NCBI RefSeq assembly: GCF_030506305.1 | Contig: NZ_CP119421.1 | Span: 4,790,501 to 4,854,500 of the forward strand | Source: Porifericola rhodea | GTDB lineage: Bacteria; Bacteroidota; Bacteroidia; Cytophagales; Cyclobacteriaceae | Reading direction: 5' to 3' | DNA length: 64,000 nucleotides | Shown here: positions 37,199 through 46,985 of the stretch, in pieces | Layout: each line of letters begins with the position of its first letter | How positions within the stretch are numbered: the first letter of the stretch is position 1 | Position numbers and translations under genes: made by a program | Notes under the pieces: generated by a model | The model's input: the letters and a program-made list of their open reading frames with translations, nothing else | Databases searched by the model: none | Told to the model about the DNA's origin: nothing

Positions 37199-38442
37199 GC
37201 TTTTTTTAATTCCATAATCGTTATTTCTGGAAGTATCCCTATTCTACCTGGAAACACCAGATACCCATAGCCTCGGTTTACATACAAATGTTGTTGCTGT
37301 TTCTGATAGAGGCCCGCCCATTGCTTGTAACGATATTGTACCGGACTCCATTTAAAGTCACCGATCTCAATGCCAAACTGCATGCCGTGGGTATGCCCGG
37401 CAAACATAATATCAATATCCGAATATTGGGGTCTAACTTGAGCATCCCAATGGCTGGGATCATGAGAAAGCAATAACTTTACCGGAGAGTTTTGCGTACC
37501 TTCGTATGCCTGACTCAGGTTTCCGTACTGTGCAAACCCACCTGTACCCCAGTTTTCTATACCCAAAATAGCAATCTGCTCATTATCTACTTTCAAAAAT
37601 CGGTTTTCATTCATTAACAGATTCCACCCCATTTGCTGATGTACTCTCATCAGGTCTTGTAGGTTTTGTCTTTTAGCCTGAGCTGAAGACCAATTGGCAT
37701 AATCTCCGTAATCGTGGTTACCTAATACAGAATACACTCCTAGCGGAGCACTTACTTTTTCAAAGACGGACTGGTACTCCTTCACTTCCTCTGCTCTGTC
37801 GTTCACCAAGTCCCCAGTAAAAAAAACTACATCAGGTTTTTCGTTAAGGAGCATGTCTATTCCTCCCTGTACGGCAGTTTTGTTAAAAAAACTTCCTGAA
37901 TGTATATCGGAGAGCTGCGCTATTCTTAATCCATCAAAAGAAGAAGGCAAATTTTTGAGATGTACGGTAGTTCTTCTTATACGGTAATCATGAGCTCCGG
38001 AGAGTATACCGTAGCTCATGGTAAGCGCTGGCACAGCGGAAGCAACAATGGATGATTTAACGAGAAATTCCGATCTAGAAATCCCCTGATTCTGCTGACC
38101 TGGCGTTGCTGGCTGATTAAATTGATGCCAAACCCAACGTACTGCCCGTCCCACATCATCTATCATTAAAAACACAACGCCAAAAATTTTAGAGAAGTAA
38201 TTGATAAAGATAAATGAGAAGATAAGGGTACGCATATCTCTACCAATTTCCGCTTTTCCTCCCATATTATAATACAAAAATCCGCTGATAGAGATAATGG
38301 TAACTAACCAATACAGTACATACACCAATTTTCTCCAACTACCAAATACATCATAAATAACAGATCGCACAGCTTGAAAAACGTACCAATCCATTAGTAA
38401 AAAGATCAGTGCGACAATACTTATAAACATCATTCTATTCAT
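37195..38442 (-). CDS. Membrane-anchored calcineurin-like metallophosphoesterase
   Basis: A 415-residue inner-membrane protein. The N-terminus has several hydrophobic segments (FISIVALIFLLMDWYVF, LVYVLYWLVTIISISGFLYY, IFSFIFINYFSKIFGVVFLMI). The catalytic domain follows with the five metallophosphoesterase motifs: LSDIHSG, GDLVND, LGNHDYG, LSHDP and AGHTHGMQFG. It resembles YkuE/YaeI-type enzymes acting on lipid-linked phosphates. The substrate is unknown. The ATG at 38442 is preferred over a TTG two codons upstream. It overlaps the convergent DUF4114-like gene by 4 bp. Confidence 0.92.
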   Translation of the reverse strand: MNRMMFISIVALIFLLMDWYVFQAVRSVIYDVFGSWRKLVYVLYWLVTIISISGFLYYNMGGKAEIGRDMRTLIFSFIFINYFSKIFGVVFLMIDDVGRAVRWVWHQFNQPATPGQQNQGISRSEFLVKSSIVASAVPALTMSYGILSGAHDYRIRRTTVHLKNLPSSFDGLRIAQLSDIHSGSFFNKTAVQGGIDMLLNEKPDVVFFTGDLVNDRAEEVKEYQSVFEKVSAPLGVYSVLGNHDYGDYANWSSAQAKRQNLQDLMRVHQQMGWNLLMNENRFLKVDNEQIAILGIENWGTGGFAQYGNLSQAYEGTQNSPVKLLLSHDPSHWDAQVRPQYSDIDIMFAGHTHGMQFGIEIGDFKWSPVQYRYKQWAGLYQKQQQHLYVNRGYGYLVFPGRIGILPEITIMELKKA

Positions 38443-38465
38443 GTTCAACGCTTCAATATCTATCT

Positions 38466-38498
38466 AAAAAGAAACCCATCTAAGTTATAGATGGGTTT
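38466..38498 (-). terminator. Rho-independent terminator of the efflux operon
   Basis: Stem AAACCCATCTA / TAGATGGGTTT (38472-38482 and 38488-38498), loop AGTTA. On the minus strand it runs into a short T5 run. It lies about 20 bp after the RND gene. Confidence 0.85.
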
Positions 38499-38519
38499 AG
38501 CTTCATTTTATTGTTATTC

Positions 38520-41500
38520 TTAAGAGGCTTTTGAGACTTTTCTTTTGTCAAATGCTCTCATTTTAATTTTGTCTACCAACAAGTACATTACAGGCACTAC
38601 TACCAGGGTAAGGAATGTGGCGAAGATCAGACCGAAAATAACTGTCCAGGCCATAGGCCCCCAGAAATCAGCATTAAACCCACCATAGTAAATTTGGGGA
38701 TCAAAATCTGATAATAGTGTAAAGAAGTTGATATTGAGACCAATAGCCAGAGGAATAAGACCTAAGACAGTAGTAATGGCAGTTAGCAAAACAGGGCGAA
38801 GACGTGTTTTACCACCATCAATAATGCTATGAAGTATCTCTTCATAAGGTAAAATTTCATCATCACCAATATTTAGCTCTGCCCTACGTCTTTCTCTAAT
38901 CAAATTGGTATAATCTATCAGTACAATTGCATTATTTACTACTACACCGGCCAGTGAAATAATACCTATACCTGTCATGATTACTACAAAACTCATATCA
39001 AAAGCAACCAGACCTAAAAACACACCAATGGTACTTAAAATTACTGATGCCATGATAATGAAAGGAGTCATGATGGAGTTAAACTGTGCCACAATGATCA
39101 GAAAGATCGTCATGACAGCGATAAATAAGGCTCTTACCAAAAACTGCCCAGACTCTTCCTGCTCTTGTTGTTCTCCGGTAAAGCTTACTTCGTAGCCAGC
39201 AGGAATCTCCATATCATCAATGACATTTTTAATCTGCTGATTTATCTCAGTAGCATTATAGCCTTCAAGCACATTGGAGAAGATCGTTATTACTCTATCA
39301 GTATCTTTTCTTTTAACAGAACCATAGGTAGAAGAATACTCTACATCAGCTACAGATGCAATAGGAATCTGCTTGAGGTTACCAAATTTATCTCTAAAGG
39401 TAATTTTCTGGTTAATCAAGGCATCTACATTGTAGCGATACTCATCGCTTAGGCGTAGGTTAATAGGATAATCATCTTCACCATCTTTAAACTTAGAAAT
39501 TTCATTACCAAATAATGCGGTTCTAAGTTCTGTGGCAATGGTGGCCGTTGACAAACCAAAACGTCTGGCCTTTTCACGATCTATATCTACCAAAAGCTCG
39601 GGCTTACCGGTCTCTAGATCGGTTTTTAGCTCTTCAATTCCTCCGATATTTGCATTATCAATCTGAGTTTTTATCTGATCTACCACAGCAATCAGCCTGT
39701 CATATTCTTCACCTTTAACTTCTATGTTAATGGGTTTACCTACCGGAGGGCCAACAGGGTTTTTATCTACTGAGACTTGTGCTCCGGGATATTCACCGAT
39801 TGCATCCCTCACTTCTTCCATAAGCTCAGTGGTAGAGACTCCTCTTCTAAGTTCGTAGTCAACGAAAGAAACTGTAATTTTTGACTTTTGAGGTGTATTT
39901 CCAGGACTCGGTCCTTGTGACGGATCACTGGCTCCCTCCCCTACCTGAGAAATTACCGACTCTACTACATAGTCATAGTTGTCAATAACAGAAAACACTT
40001 TGTCTTCAATTTCTTTTGTAAGATTGTTGGTAACCTCTATATCCGTACCAATAGGCCTTTCTATAAATATGTTAATATAGTCTGGATCACTGCTTGGGAA
40101 AAACTCTACCTTCGGTTGCTTCCAAACTACCAATGCTATAGAGATGACTAGCAAGCCTACGGTACTAAAGAATATTACATAAGGATGCCACCCTCTCAGA
40201 GCAAAATTTACGGTCTTAGAATAACCATTTTCCAGGCGAACCAATAGTACGTTTTGAAACCAGTCAATAGCTGGTGATAAAATGTACAGATTGAAAGGAA
40301 TAAGTAGTGCTCCTATCATTAGTAGGTTCGCTATGGTAAATGAACCTGTGATGTAGAAGAAAATGGCGATACCAACCAACACAGCACCTATTGTGAGTAA
40401 TTTTCTCTTCTTCCTTTTATCTGTTTTGGTTTTGAGCCTCATAAACATAGAAGTTAGTACCGGGTTTATCACCAAGGCTACAAAAAGAGAGGAAGAAAGC
40501 ACTACTATTAAGGTGATAGGTAGAAAGCGCATAAACTCACCTATCAAACCACTCCAGAAGGCCAGAGGTAAAAAGGCCGCTAATGTTGTTGCAGTAGAAG
40601 TAATAATAGGCAACGCAACTTCACCTACTCCTTCTTTAGCTGCTCTTATAGGGGAATAACCTTCTTCCATGAGGCGGTAGATATTTTCAACCACCACAAT
40701 ACCATTATCAACCAACATACCTAAAGCCAGAATAAGAGCAAAAAGTACCATCAGGTTAATGGATATGCCAAAGAAATTGAGCAACATAAATGACATCAGC
40801 ATAGACAAGGGAATGGCTATACCAACGAAGAGCGCATTTCTTAAATTCATAAAAAATGCTAACACCAATACAACCAGTATTACCCCAGAGATGATACTGT
40901 TTTCTAGATTATTGAGCTGTATTCTGGTGTATTTAGACTGATCATTAGTAATAACGATCTCAAGATCTTCGGGAAACCGTACTTCCTGAGCTGAAGCTAT
41001 GACCTCTTTAATCTTGTCAGATGCATCTATTACGTTTGCTCCATTTCTTTTGATAACATCCAGAGTTACTACCGGATTTCTGTTACTACGAGAATAGCTG
41101 CTTCTTTCTTCATAAGTATCCTCTACTACAGCTACGTCTTTTACATAGACTACATCATTGTCTTCGTTTTTGATGACTACTTCTTCTATTTGTGAGACAT
41201 TATCAAACTCACCAATAACACGAAGTGATCGCCTGAATTCACCAGCTTTAATATTTCCACCAGAAATAGTTACGTTTTCTGCAGATATTGCATTTTGAAT
41301 GTCAGTAAAAGAAATATTCATAGACTCCATTTTGTATGGATCTGCCTCTATGCGTATCTCTCTTTCTAATGCTCCGCTAATATTTGCTTCCTGTATTTCC
41401 GATAATCCCTCTATTTCATCCTGTAGATATTCTGCATATTGTTTTAGCTCATCTAGGCTGTAGTCACCAGAAATATTTATAAACATGATAGGTAAATCCG

Positions 41501-41936
41501 ACAAGTTTACCTCAAACACATTCGGATCTTGATCCAGATCATTTGGCAGTTCACTTTTAGCCTGATCTACAGCATCTTTTACATCTTGCAGCGCACGAGA
41601 AATATCCACATCAGGTGTAAACTCTACAATGATGGTAGAGTAGTCCTGAATAGAAGTAGAAGAAACGTTATCTAATCCATTGATACCCTTAATTTCCTTT
41701 TCTATAGGTCGGGTAATCAAATTTTCAATGTCTACGGGCGAGTTTCCGGGATATGGTGTACCTACATAAATAGTAGGAATCACCACTTCGGGAAAGTTCT
41801 CTTTTGGCATACTAATGTAAGAGATGATCCCCATGATGACGATAATAAACGATAGGATCATCACACTTGTCCGGTTATTAATGGACAAGGAACTTAAGCC
41901 AAACTCCCGGGTTACTTGATTATTTTTTTGGTCCAT
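38520..41936 (-). CDS. RND efflux transporter permease (AcrB/HAE1 superfamily)
   Basis: Inner-membrane proton-driven efflux pump of 1138 residues with duplicated porter domains and 12 or more transmembrane segments. Signatures are SIQDYSTIIVEF, FMNLRNALFVGIAIPLSMLMSF, VDNGIVVVENIYR (near 412), PLAFWSGLIGEFM, and in the second half LIDYTNLIRERRR and RLRPVLLTAITTVLGLIPLA. It is about 100 residues longer than AcrB, partly through an extra hydrophobic stretch (about 505-565) between the two halves. The AcrB proton-relay Asp-Asp pair is Asp-Asn here, and the equivalent of the AcrB TM10 Lys is not Lys (GVVVNNAIV), as in several HAE1 branches. It is the last gene of the tetR-tolC-MFP-RND operon. The cargo is unknown. 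Confidence 0.95.
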   Translation of the reverse strand: MDQKNNQVTREFGLSSLSINNRTSVMILSFIIVIMGIISYISMPKENFPEVVIPTIYVGTPYPGNSPVDIENLITRPIEKEIKGINGLDNVSSTSIQDYSTIIVEFTPDVDISRALQDVKDAVDQAKSELPNDLDQDPNVFEVNLSDLPIMFINISGDYSLDELKQYAEYLQDEIEGLSEIQEANISGALEREIRIEADPYKMESMNISFTDIQNAISAENVTISGGNIKAGEFRRSLRVIGEFDNVSQIEEVVIKNEDNDVVYVKDVAVVEDTYEERSSYSRSNRNPVVTLDVIKRNGANVIDASDKIKEVIASAQEVRFPEDLEIVITNDQSKYTRIQLNNLENSIISGVILVVLVLAFFMNLRNALFVGIAIPLSMLMSFMLLNFFGISINLMVLFALILALGMLVDNGIVVVENIYRLMEEGYSPIRAAKEGVGEVALPIITSTATTLAAFLPLAFWSGLIGEFMRFLPITLIVVLSSSLFVALVINPVLTSMFMRLKTKTDKRKKRKLLTIGAVLVGIAIFFYITGSFTIANLLMIGALLIPFNLYILSPAIDWFQNVLLVRLENGYSKTVNFALRGWHPYVIFFSTVGLLVISIALVVWKQPKVEFFPSSDPDYINIFIERPIGTDIEVTNNLTKEIEDKVFSVIDNYDYVVESVISQVGEGASDPSQGPSPGNTPQKSKITVSFVDYELRRGVSTTELMEEVRDAIGEYPGAQVSVDKNPVGPPVGKPINIEVKGEEYDRLIAVVDQIKTQIDNANIGGIEELKTDLETGKPELLVDIDREKARRFGLSTATIATELRTALFGNEISKFKDGEDDYPINLRLSDEYRYNVDALINQKITFRDKFGNLKQIPIASVADVEYSSTYGSVKRKDTDRVITIFSNVLEGYNATEINQQIKNVIDDMEIPAGYEVSFTGEQQEQEESGQFLVRALFIAVMTIFLIIVAQFNSIMTPFIIMASVILSTIGVFLGLVAFDMSFVVIMTGIGIISLAGVVVNNAIVLIDYTNLIRERRRAELNIGDDEILPYEEILHSIIDGGKTRLRPVLLTAITTVLGLIPLAIGLNINFFTLLSDFDPQIYYGGFNADFWGPMAWTVIFGLIFATFLTLVVVPVMYLLVDKIKMRAFDKRKVSKAS

Positions 41937-41953
41937 GGATGCTAGCTATTTTC

Positions 41954-43135
41954 TTAAAGTGCGCTTGCGTTCAAAGATTGATTGTTATCCGTTATTCTGA
42001 CATTGACTCCCTCAGCTACATTTCTGAAGCCCTGGTCTATGATGCGTTCGTCACCTGAAAGGCCTGTTTTCACCATAGTTTCATTGTTATAAGTCTTACC
42101 TCTTTGTATATGCTTTTTGTCAGCTACGAACTTATCTGTACCAGATTCTTGTACTGCTACATAAACAAAATCACCTTGGTTATCGCTTTGTATAAGGTTA
42201 GTAGGCACTACAAAAGCATCAGATTTTTCAAAATCTTTCAGTCTAAGCTCTGCCAGCATATTTGGTTTCAGCTTGTTCTCACTGCTGGGAATCTTTACTT
42301 CAATTGTAAAAGTTCTATTGTTTTGGTTAATCACCTGCCCAACAGCACTTATCGTTGTATTGATCTCCTCATTTAAAGAGGGTAATACTACCTCAACAGA
42401 ATCACCTTTCTTAAACTGACCTAAATATGTTTCTGAAATGTCTGCTTCTATATACATATCGTTCATGCTTACCAGACGAACCATAGGCACACCGGGCTGA
42501 GCCATTTCTCCTTCTTTTACAAAGACTTCGTCAATGGTACCACTAAAAGGAGCACGAATAATATAATCGTTAAGCTGAGCATTTAGGGTTGAGAGTTTAC
42601 GTTCCAAAGACTCCTTAGCATTTTTGGCTTCCAGAAACTGAAATTCAGATCCAATATTCTGGTCCCATAAATTAGATTGTCTTTTGAAACGAGTTTCTGC
42701 AAGCTCTAATGAAGTTTGCACTTCCGCTATATTAGTACGTATAGTTTCAGCATCCTGTACGACTAATACTTCACCTTTACGTACAACCTGGCCTTTGGTA
42801 GCGGGAACACGATTTACCATGGCCGGTACCTGTGCACTAATTGTTACATTTTGACGTGAAGTAACTTCACCTCTTACTTCTACAAAATGCCTGAAAGTTT
42901 CTTGCTTTACAGGAATTGTCGTAACCAATGTAGCATTTCTGTCAGCAGCAGCATAATTAGGGTCAGCCTGAGCTACTTCCTGTTCAAGTGCCTTAACTTT
43001 AGACTGCAAGTCTTTAATTTCCTGTTTGTATTCCTGTATCTGCTGTTTCTTTTGAGCAGTATCATCTACTTCTCCACCGCAGCTATACATACTAACAAGA
43101 AGTACACTAAATATGAGAGGTTTTAATTTGTTCAT
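41954..43135 (-). CDS. RND efflux periplasmic adaptor (membrane fusion) lipoprotein
   Basis: The 393-residue adaptor links the RND pump and TolC channel. A lipoprotein signal ends at Cys19 (SMYSC). A coiled coil (about 30-60, QIQEYKQEIKDLQSKVKALE) is followed by the barrel-sandwich lipoyl halves (VPATKGQVVRKGEVLVVQD, IIRAPFSGTIDEVFVKEGEM) and a beta-barrel with ISETYLGQFKKGDSVEV. Length is normal. I chose the ATG at 43135 because it gives a clean lipobox. Upstream in-frame codons would overlap tolC. The gene lies 22 bp after the TolC gene and 17 bp before the pump gene. Confidence 0.94.
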   Translation of the reverse strand: MNKLKPLIFSVLLVSMYSCGGEVDDTAQKKQQIQEYKQEIKDLQSKVKALEQEVAQADPNYAAADRNATLVTTIPVKQETFRHFVEVRGEVTSRQNVTISAQVPAMVNRVPATKGQVVRKGEVLVVQDAETIRTNIAEVQTSLELAETRFKRQSNLWDQNIGSEFQFLEAKNAKESLERKLSTLNAQLNDYIIRAPFSGTIDEVFVKEGEMAQPGVPMVRLVSMNDMYIEADISETYLGQFKKGDSVEVVLPSLNEEINTTISAVGQVINQNNRTFTIEVKIPSSENKLKPNMLAELRLKDFEKSDAFVVPTNLIQSDNQGDFVYVAVQESGTDKFVADKKHIQRGKTYNNETMVKTGLSGDERIIDQGFRNVAEGVNVRITDNNQSLNASAL

Positions 43136-43157
43136 TGCAATAATTCTTAACACTATA

Positions 43158-44567
43158 TTAGTTTGATTCCTGGTCTTGTATGAGTATTCCAAGTGCCTTT
43201 TTGAGCTCTACTTTAGCAATTAAAGCATCGTATAAAGCACTATAGTAGTTAGTTTCCGCTTGTTCCAAGGCATATTGAGCCTCAGTAACTTCTATATTTG
43301 ATCCTACACCCTCCTGGTACTTAATTTTGGTTACACGAAATACCTCTTCGGCAAGCTCAAGATTTTCACGCTGAACTTCCAATGTTTCCAGACTACTTTC
43401 CAGATCAACTTCTGCCTGTACAATTTCCAAATCAATATTGTTTTTTAGCTGGCTGGTTGAATGCTCTAGTTGCTGGAGCTGAAGTTTATTTTTCTGGATA
43501 AGATTATGTTTTCTCAGGCCGTCAAAAATTGGAATGCTCATATTAAGCCCCCAAGAGCCAAGCTCATTCCATCTACTTAAATCAGTGAGTCTTCTCAGAT
43601 CATCAGCTCCATTATTATAACCAAAATTTGCAGTAGCAGTAATTTTTGGAATATACTGTACTTTATTATTTCTGATATCTAACTGCACTAACTCCTTATT
43701 AACCTGTAGTTTAGCAAACTCAAGGCGATTGCCATATTCAAACTCATCTTTTCCATTTACTTCCCATTCACCTTCAATAGCTGATAGCGACTCGGATAAT
43801 TCCAGTGGGGCATTAATGGGCATGCCCATCTGAAATTTAAGCATGAACATACTAACTTCAGCCATACGTTTAGCTTTATTATACTGAGCTTTCGCATTGT
43901 TATACTGCACTTTAATACGGTCCACATCAATTTTTTCTGCAAATCCGTTTTCAAACATTAAAGTAGTCTCTCTTAATAAAGTATCCAGCCGAGAGTAGTT
44001 GTTACGTAAATCAATGCTTCTTTCCTGATTTACCAATGCGGTATAATAGGCTTTAGAAACCTGTTCTGCAATGTTACTTTTGGTAAGTAAATAATCTTTT
44101 TGAGTAAGGTCAGAATATACTTTTGCGGCTTTAAGGCCAACAAAATATGAACCATCAAAGATCATTTGGCTGGCATTTACTGTGGCATTAGATTGATGCT
44201 TTATACCAAACCTAATGGCTACTTCTTCATCAGAGGGAGTTTGCCCACCATTGCCATTTCCGCTAAACATCCCCGAAGCTTCCGCCGGCAGGTATACTGT
44301 AGGAACCGCAAAGTTATTGGTATAGGTAACAGATGCATCAATTTGTGGTAGTCCCTGTGACTTTGTTACACCTACATCAGCCCTGGCAATTTGAATATCC
44401 AGCTTAGCATTCTTAATGTTTTCGCTATTGACGAAAGCGTACTCCAGGCACTCCTCTAAACTCATAGGCCCTTCTGCTTTTGCCTTTGAATCGGGCTGTT
44501 GTTGAGCCTGCAAACTGAGCGCTAAGCTCATAAGAAGAAGTAAAGCAGGTACAATTTTAGATTTCAT
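43158..44567 (-). CDS. TolC-family outer-membrane efflux channel
   Basis: A 469-residue outer-membrane channel with a signal peptide (ALLLLMSLALSLQAQ). The two-fold TolC repeat is visible as long helices: MSLEECLEYAFVNSENIKNAKLDIQIARADVGVTKSQGLPQIDASVTY near the N-terminus and LEVQRENLELAEEVFRVTKIKYQEGVGSNIEVTEAQ near the C-terminus (given in outline). The start overlaps the end of the tetR gene by 11 bp, consistent with one operon for the complete tripartite pump. Confidence 0.94.
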   Translation of the reverse strand: MKSKIVPALLLLMSLALSLQAQQQPDSKAKAEGPMSLEECLEYAFVNSENIKNAKLDIQIARADVGVTKSQGLPQIDASVTYTNNFAVPTVYLPAEASGMFSGNGNGGQTPSDEEVAIRFGIKHQSNATVNASQMIFDGSYFVGLKAAKVYSDLTQKDYLLTKSNIAEQVSKAYYTALVNQERSIDLRNNYSRLDTLLRETTLMFENGFAEKIDVDRIKVQYNNAKAQYNKAKRMAEVSMFMLKFQMGMPINAPLELSESLSAIEGEWEVNGKDEFEYGNRLEFAKLQVNKELVQLDIRNNKVQYIPKITATANFGYNNGADDLRRLTDLSRWNELGSWGLNMSIPIFDGLRKHNLIQKNKLQLQQLEHSTSQLKNNIDLEIVQAEVDLESSLETLEVQRENLELAEEVFRVTKIKYQEGVGSNIEVTEAQYALEQAETNYYSALYDALIAKVELKKALGILIQDQESN

Positions 44568-45177
44568 TTGAGTCTCTTTTTTCTTGATAAAGCTTTAAAG
44601 TTTCTATTCCTTTTCTGGTTAGTATTCCATGAATAAAGTGGTCAAACAATTGCCACTGTACACTTTTGTAATTGAATTTGTCTCTGGGAAAAATATCAGC
44701 ATCATAAGCCATTTGAATTTCTTCCAACCGTAGAAGTGATAAGATTTCTACATCTACATTTTCGCGGACAAAACCTTCCTTTTTTCCTCGGCTCAACGTA
44801 CTGATTAGAGATTGTAAAAAAACGCTTTCTTTAAAACGGAGATAGATCTCCCAAGCACTTCTATGATAGCGCTGAAGATCGAATAGAACTGAAGGATTCA
44901 CACTTTGTCCATGTTCGCGTATATATTTAGAGAGCAGAAACAACTCATGGATTACATCATTCGCATTAGCTTTAATCATATCTATCTGCGCTCCTTCTCT
45001 TTCCATTACTCTCTCTGTAACCAAACAGACTATTTCATCTTTATCTTTGTAATGCTGATAAATTGTTTTTTTTGATATTGCCAGTTTTTTGGAAATATCA
45101 TCCATTGTAACACTTCTAACTCCATATGCCAGAAATAAATCTTCTGCGGCTTTCGCAATCTGTTCTTTACTCTCCAC
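44557..45177 (-). CDS. TetR/AcrR-family regulator of the efflux operon
   Basis: A 206-residue repressor-type protein. The N-terminal helix-turn-helix is typical (QIAKAAEDLFLAYGVRSVTMDDISKKLAISKKTIYQHYKDKDEIV in outline), followed by an all-helical ligand-binding domain. No ATG suits: a GTG at 45177 gives MESKEQIAKAAEDLF, the usual TetR N-terminus, while a TTG at 45210 would add 11 residues. As the first gene of the tolC-MFP-RND operon, it probably represses its own operon in response to a pump substrate. That role is inference from context. Confidence 0.9.
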   Translation of the reverse strand: MESKEQIAKAAEDLFLAYGVRSVTMDDISKKLAISKKTIYQHYKDKDEIVCLVTERVMEREGAQIDMIKANANDVIHELFLLSKYIREHGQSVNPSVLFDLQRYHRSAWEIYLRFKESVFLQSLISTLSRGKKEGFVRENVDVEILSLLRLEEIQMAYDADIFPRDKFNYKSVQWQLFDHFIHGILTRKGIETLKLYQEKRDSNEI

Positions 45178-45359
45178 TACTATCTGTAAATAAGTTAATC
45201 CATTTTGCAACCAAGGAAACTTAAATGTTTTTTATAGTTTCTATCGCGTCTAACGATTAGCTCATACCTAAGTTTAGATATGTCAGCTTTTTTTTATTAA
45301 TATTTACTTTTGAGGTCTTTGCACAGATTTGTTCTAAGTGTATACTACACTTGATATAT

Positions 45360-46163
45360 ATGAGTAGCCATTATTTCTGTACTAAAAACGCCGTACTACA
45401 TTATCTGAAAATTGGAACTGGAGATCGTATCATGATCTGTTTTCATGGTTTTGGTCAGGAAGCCTCCGTATTTAGCTCTTTAGCCAGCACACTTACCAAA
45501 AATTATACGCTCTATGCTTTTGACCTTTTTTATCATGGAAATAGTAAATGGCATAATTGTGAAAAAGCGATATCACCGACTGAACTTTCTCAGATGTTTG
45601 AGGAATGGATAGAAGAAGAACAAATTGAAAAGTTAAGCCTATGTGGGTATAGTTTAGGAGGTAAAATAGTGCTTAGCCTGTTAGAACATTTAAGTACTCC
45701 GATTGAGAGAGTATTACTTATTGCACCAGACGGTATTGATACAAACTTTTGGTATGACCTAGCTACTTACCCTTATTGGGCCAGAAGACTTTTTAAATAT
45801 ACAGTCAACAAACCTGAAATCTTTTTCAGAATCGCGAATGGATTAAGTAAGATAAAGATGATAGATAGAGGTGTTATAAAATTTGCAAAGTACCAAATGA
45901 ACACCCGAAAGAAGAGAGAAAAAGTGTACTGTAGTTGGCTCAGTTACAGAAAAATTAGAGCTGATATTGTAAGAGTAAGTAAAAAAATTAACATAAATGG
46001 AGTAAAACTTACAATCTATCTCGGAGCTTTTGACAGGATAATCACAGACAAAAGGGTAAAACCACTTACAAACAGAGTTAATTTTTATGAAAAATTCATA
46101 TTAGATAAAGGTCATAATACTCTTATAAAAGATGTTTCTGAAGTTATTGATGAGTCATTTTAA
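45360..46163 (+). CDS. Cytoplasmic alpha/beta-hydrolase
   Basis: A 267-residue alpha/beta-hydrolase without a signal peptide. Motifs: ICFHGFGQEASVF (oxyanion), DLFYHGNSKWH, the nucleophile elbow GYSLGG (Ser near 98), the acid in YLGAFDRII and the His in LDKGHNTLI. It looks like a small esterase or MenH-like enzyme but cannot be assigned a substrate. The ATG at 45360 is preferred over a TTG three codons upstream. It is divergent from the tetR gene across about 180 bp and convergent with the barrel gene, whose end is 6 bp away. Codon use is more AT-rich than its neighbours. Confidence 0.82.
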   Translation: MSSHYFCTKNAVLHYLKIGTGDRIMICFHGFGQEASVFSSLASTLTKNYTLYAFDLFYHGNSKWHNCEKAISPTELSQMFEEWIEEEQIEKLSLCGYSLGGKIVLSLLEHLSTPIERVLLIAPDGIDTNFWYDLATYPYWARRLFKYTVNKPEIFFRIANGLSKIKMIDRGVIKFAKYQMNTRKKREKVYCSWLSYRKIRADIVRVSKKININGVKLTIYLGAFDRIITDKRVKPLTNRVNFYEKFILDKGHNTLIKDVSEVIDESF

Positions 46164-46169
46164 AAGTAT

Positions 46170-46985
46170 TTAATTTTTCTTCTTTCCAACAGATTTTCCC
46201 TTTGTCCTCATTGTAAACAAATCAAAGTCAATCAGGTAAGCGCAAGATAGACTTATAACATGATTAGAGTAATTCATATCACTTTCAAAAGTAGAAATCT
46301 CAATGTATTGTGTATCAGGTTTAGCCATATTGGTATGCCCAAAACTATAGCGTAAATCAAACATCAGATGATTTCGTCCTATAGGAAGTAGCGCTCCAAC
46401 CCCAACATCAATACCTAACAGAACACGATTGGGCTCAGTAAGGCTAAAGACATACAGGTCGTTTGCAACTTCGTCATTTATCTCATAAAAGTTGATGTCA
46501 TATTTAAGCTCTTGCAAGTTTGCTTCTAATAATTCTGAAGTTCTTAAAACCCCTTTTCCTCCCAGCCAATAAGATATATTTGGACCTGCATTAAAATAAA
46601 ACTCTTTATAGCCAAGCTTTTTAGAGACTCTTAAGAGCAGTGGTACACTCAACATATTGTACTTTTCCTGATTAAAATTATCAGACCCTACCCCACTTAG
46701 TCTTTTAGTAACTCTGTTAAACAATATTTCAGCCTCTAAAGAAATAAGGTCACTCACTTTAACATTGCTTACTAAACCGGCATGAAAACCTAAATCATAT
46801 TGGCTAGTCATCACATCATAGTAATCTTTATTATCATAATAGGCACGGCTAGCCTGTATACCTACTTTGGGACCTACTCTTAGTATTTGTGCACCAGAGA
46901 AGTGAAAATGAAGAAGAAATATGAAAAATAGTAACTTTTTCAAGGTAGTTAACTTAGTCAATATCAGAATAATTACTGCCAACAT
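46170..46985 (-). CDS. PorT-family outer-membrane beta-barrel protein
   Basis: A 271-residue predicted outer-membrane protein. The N-terminus has a signal peptide (LKKLLFFIFLLHFHFSGAQ). Alternating beta-strand patterns typical of the PF13568-type barrel follow: RVGPKVGIQASRAYY, FHAGLVSNVKVSDLISLEAEILFNR, FYFNAGPNISYWLGG and LLGIDVGVGALLPIGRNHLMFDLRYSFG (outline). The barrel type is common in Bacteroidota and most members have no known function. The last 17 residues are Lys-rich. It is a single gene, divergent from the giant surface protein. Confidence 0.83.
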   Translation of the reverse strand: MLAVIILILTKLTTLKKLLFFIFLLHFHFSGAQILRVGPKVGIQASRAYYDNKDYYDVMTSQYDLGFHAGLVSNVKVSDLISLEAEILFNRVTKRLSGVGSDNFNQEKYNMLSVPLLLRVSKKLGYKEFYFNAGPNISYWLGGKGVLRTSELLEANLQELKYDINFYEINDEVANDLYVFSLTEPNRVLLGIDVGVGALLPIGRNHLMFDLRYSFGHTNMAKPDTQYIEISTFESDMNYSNHVISLSCAYLIDFDLFTMRTKGKSVGKKKN

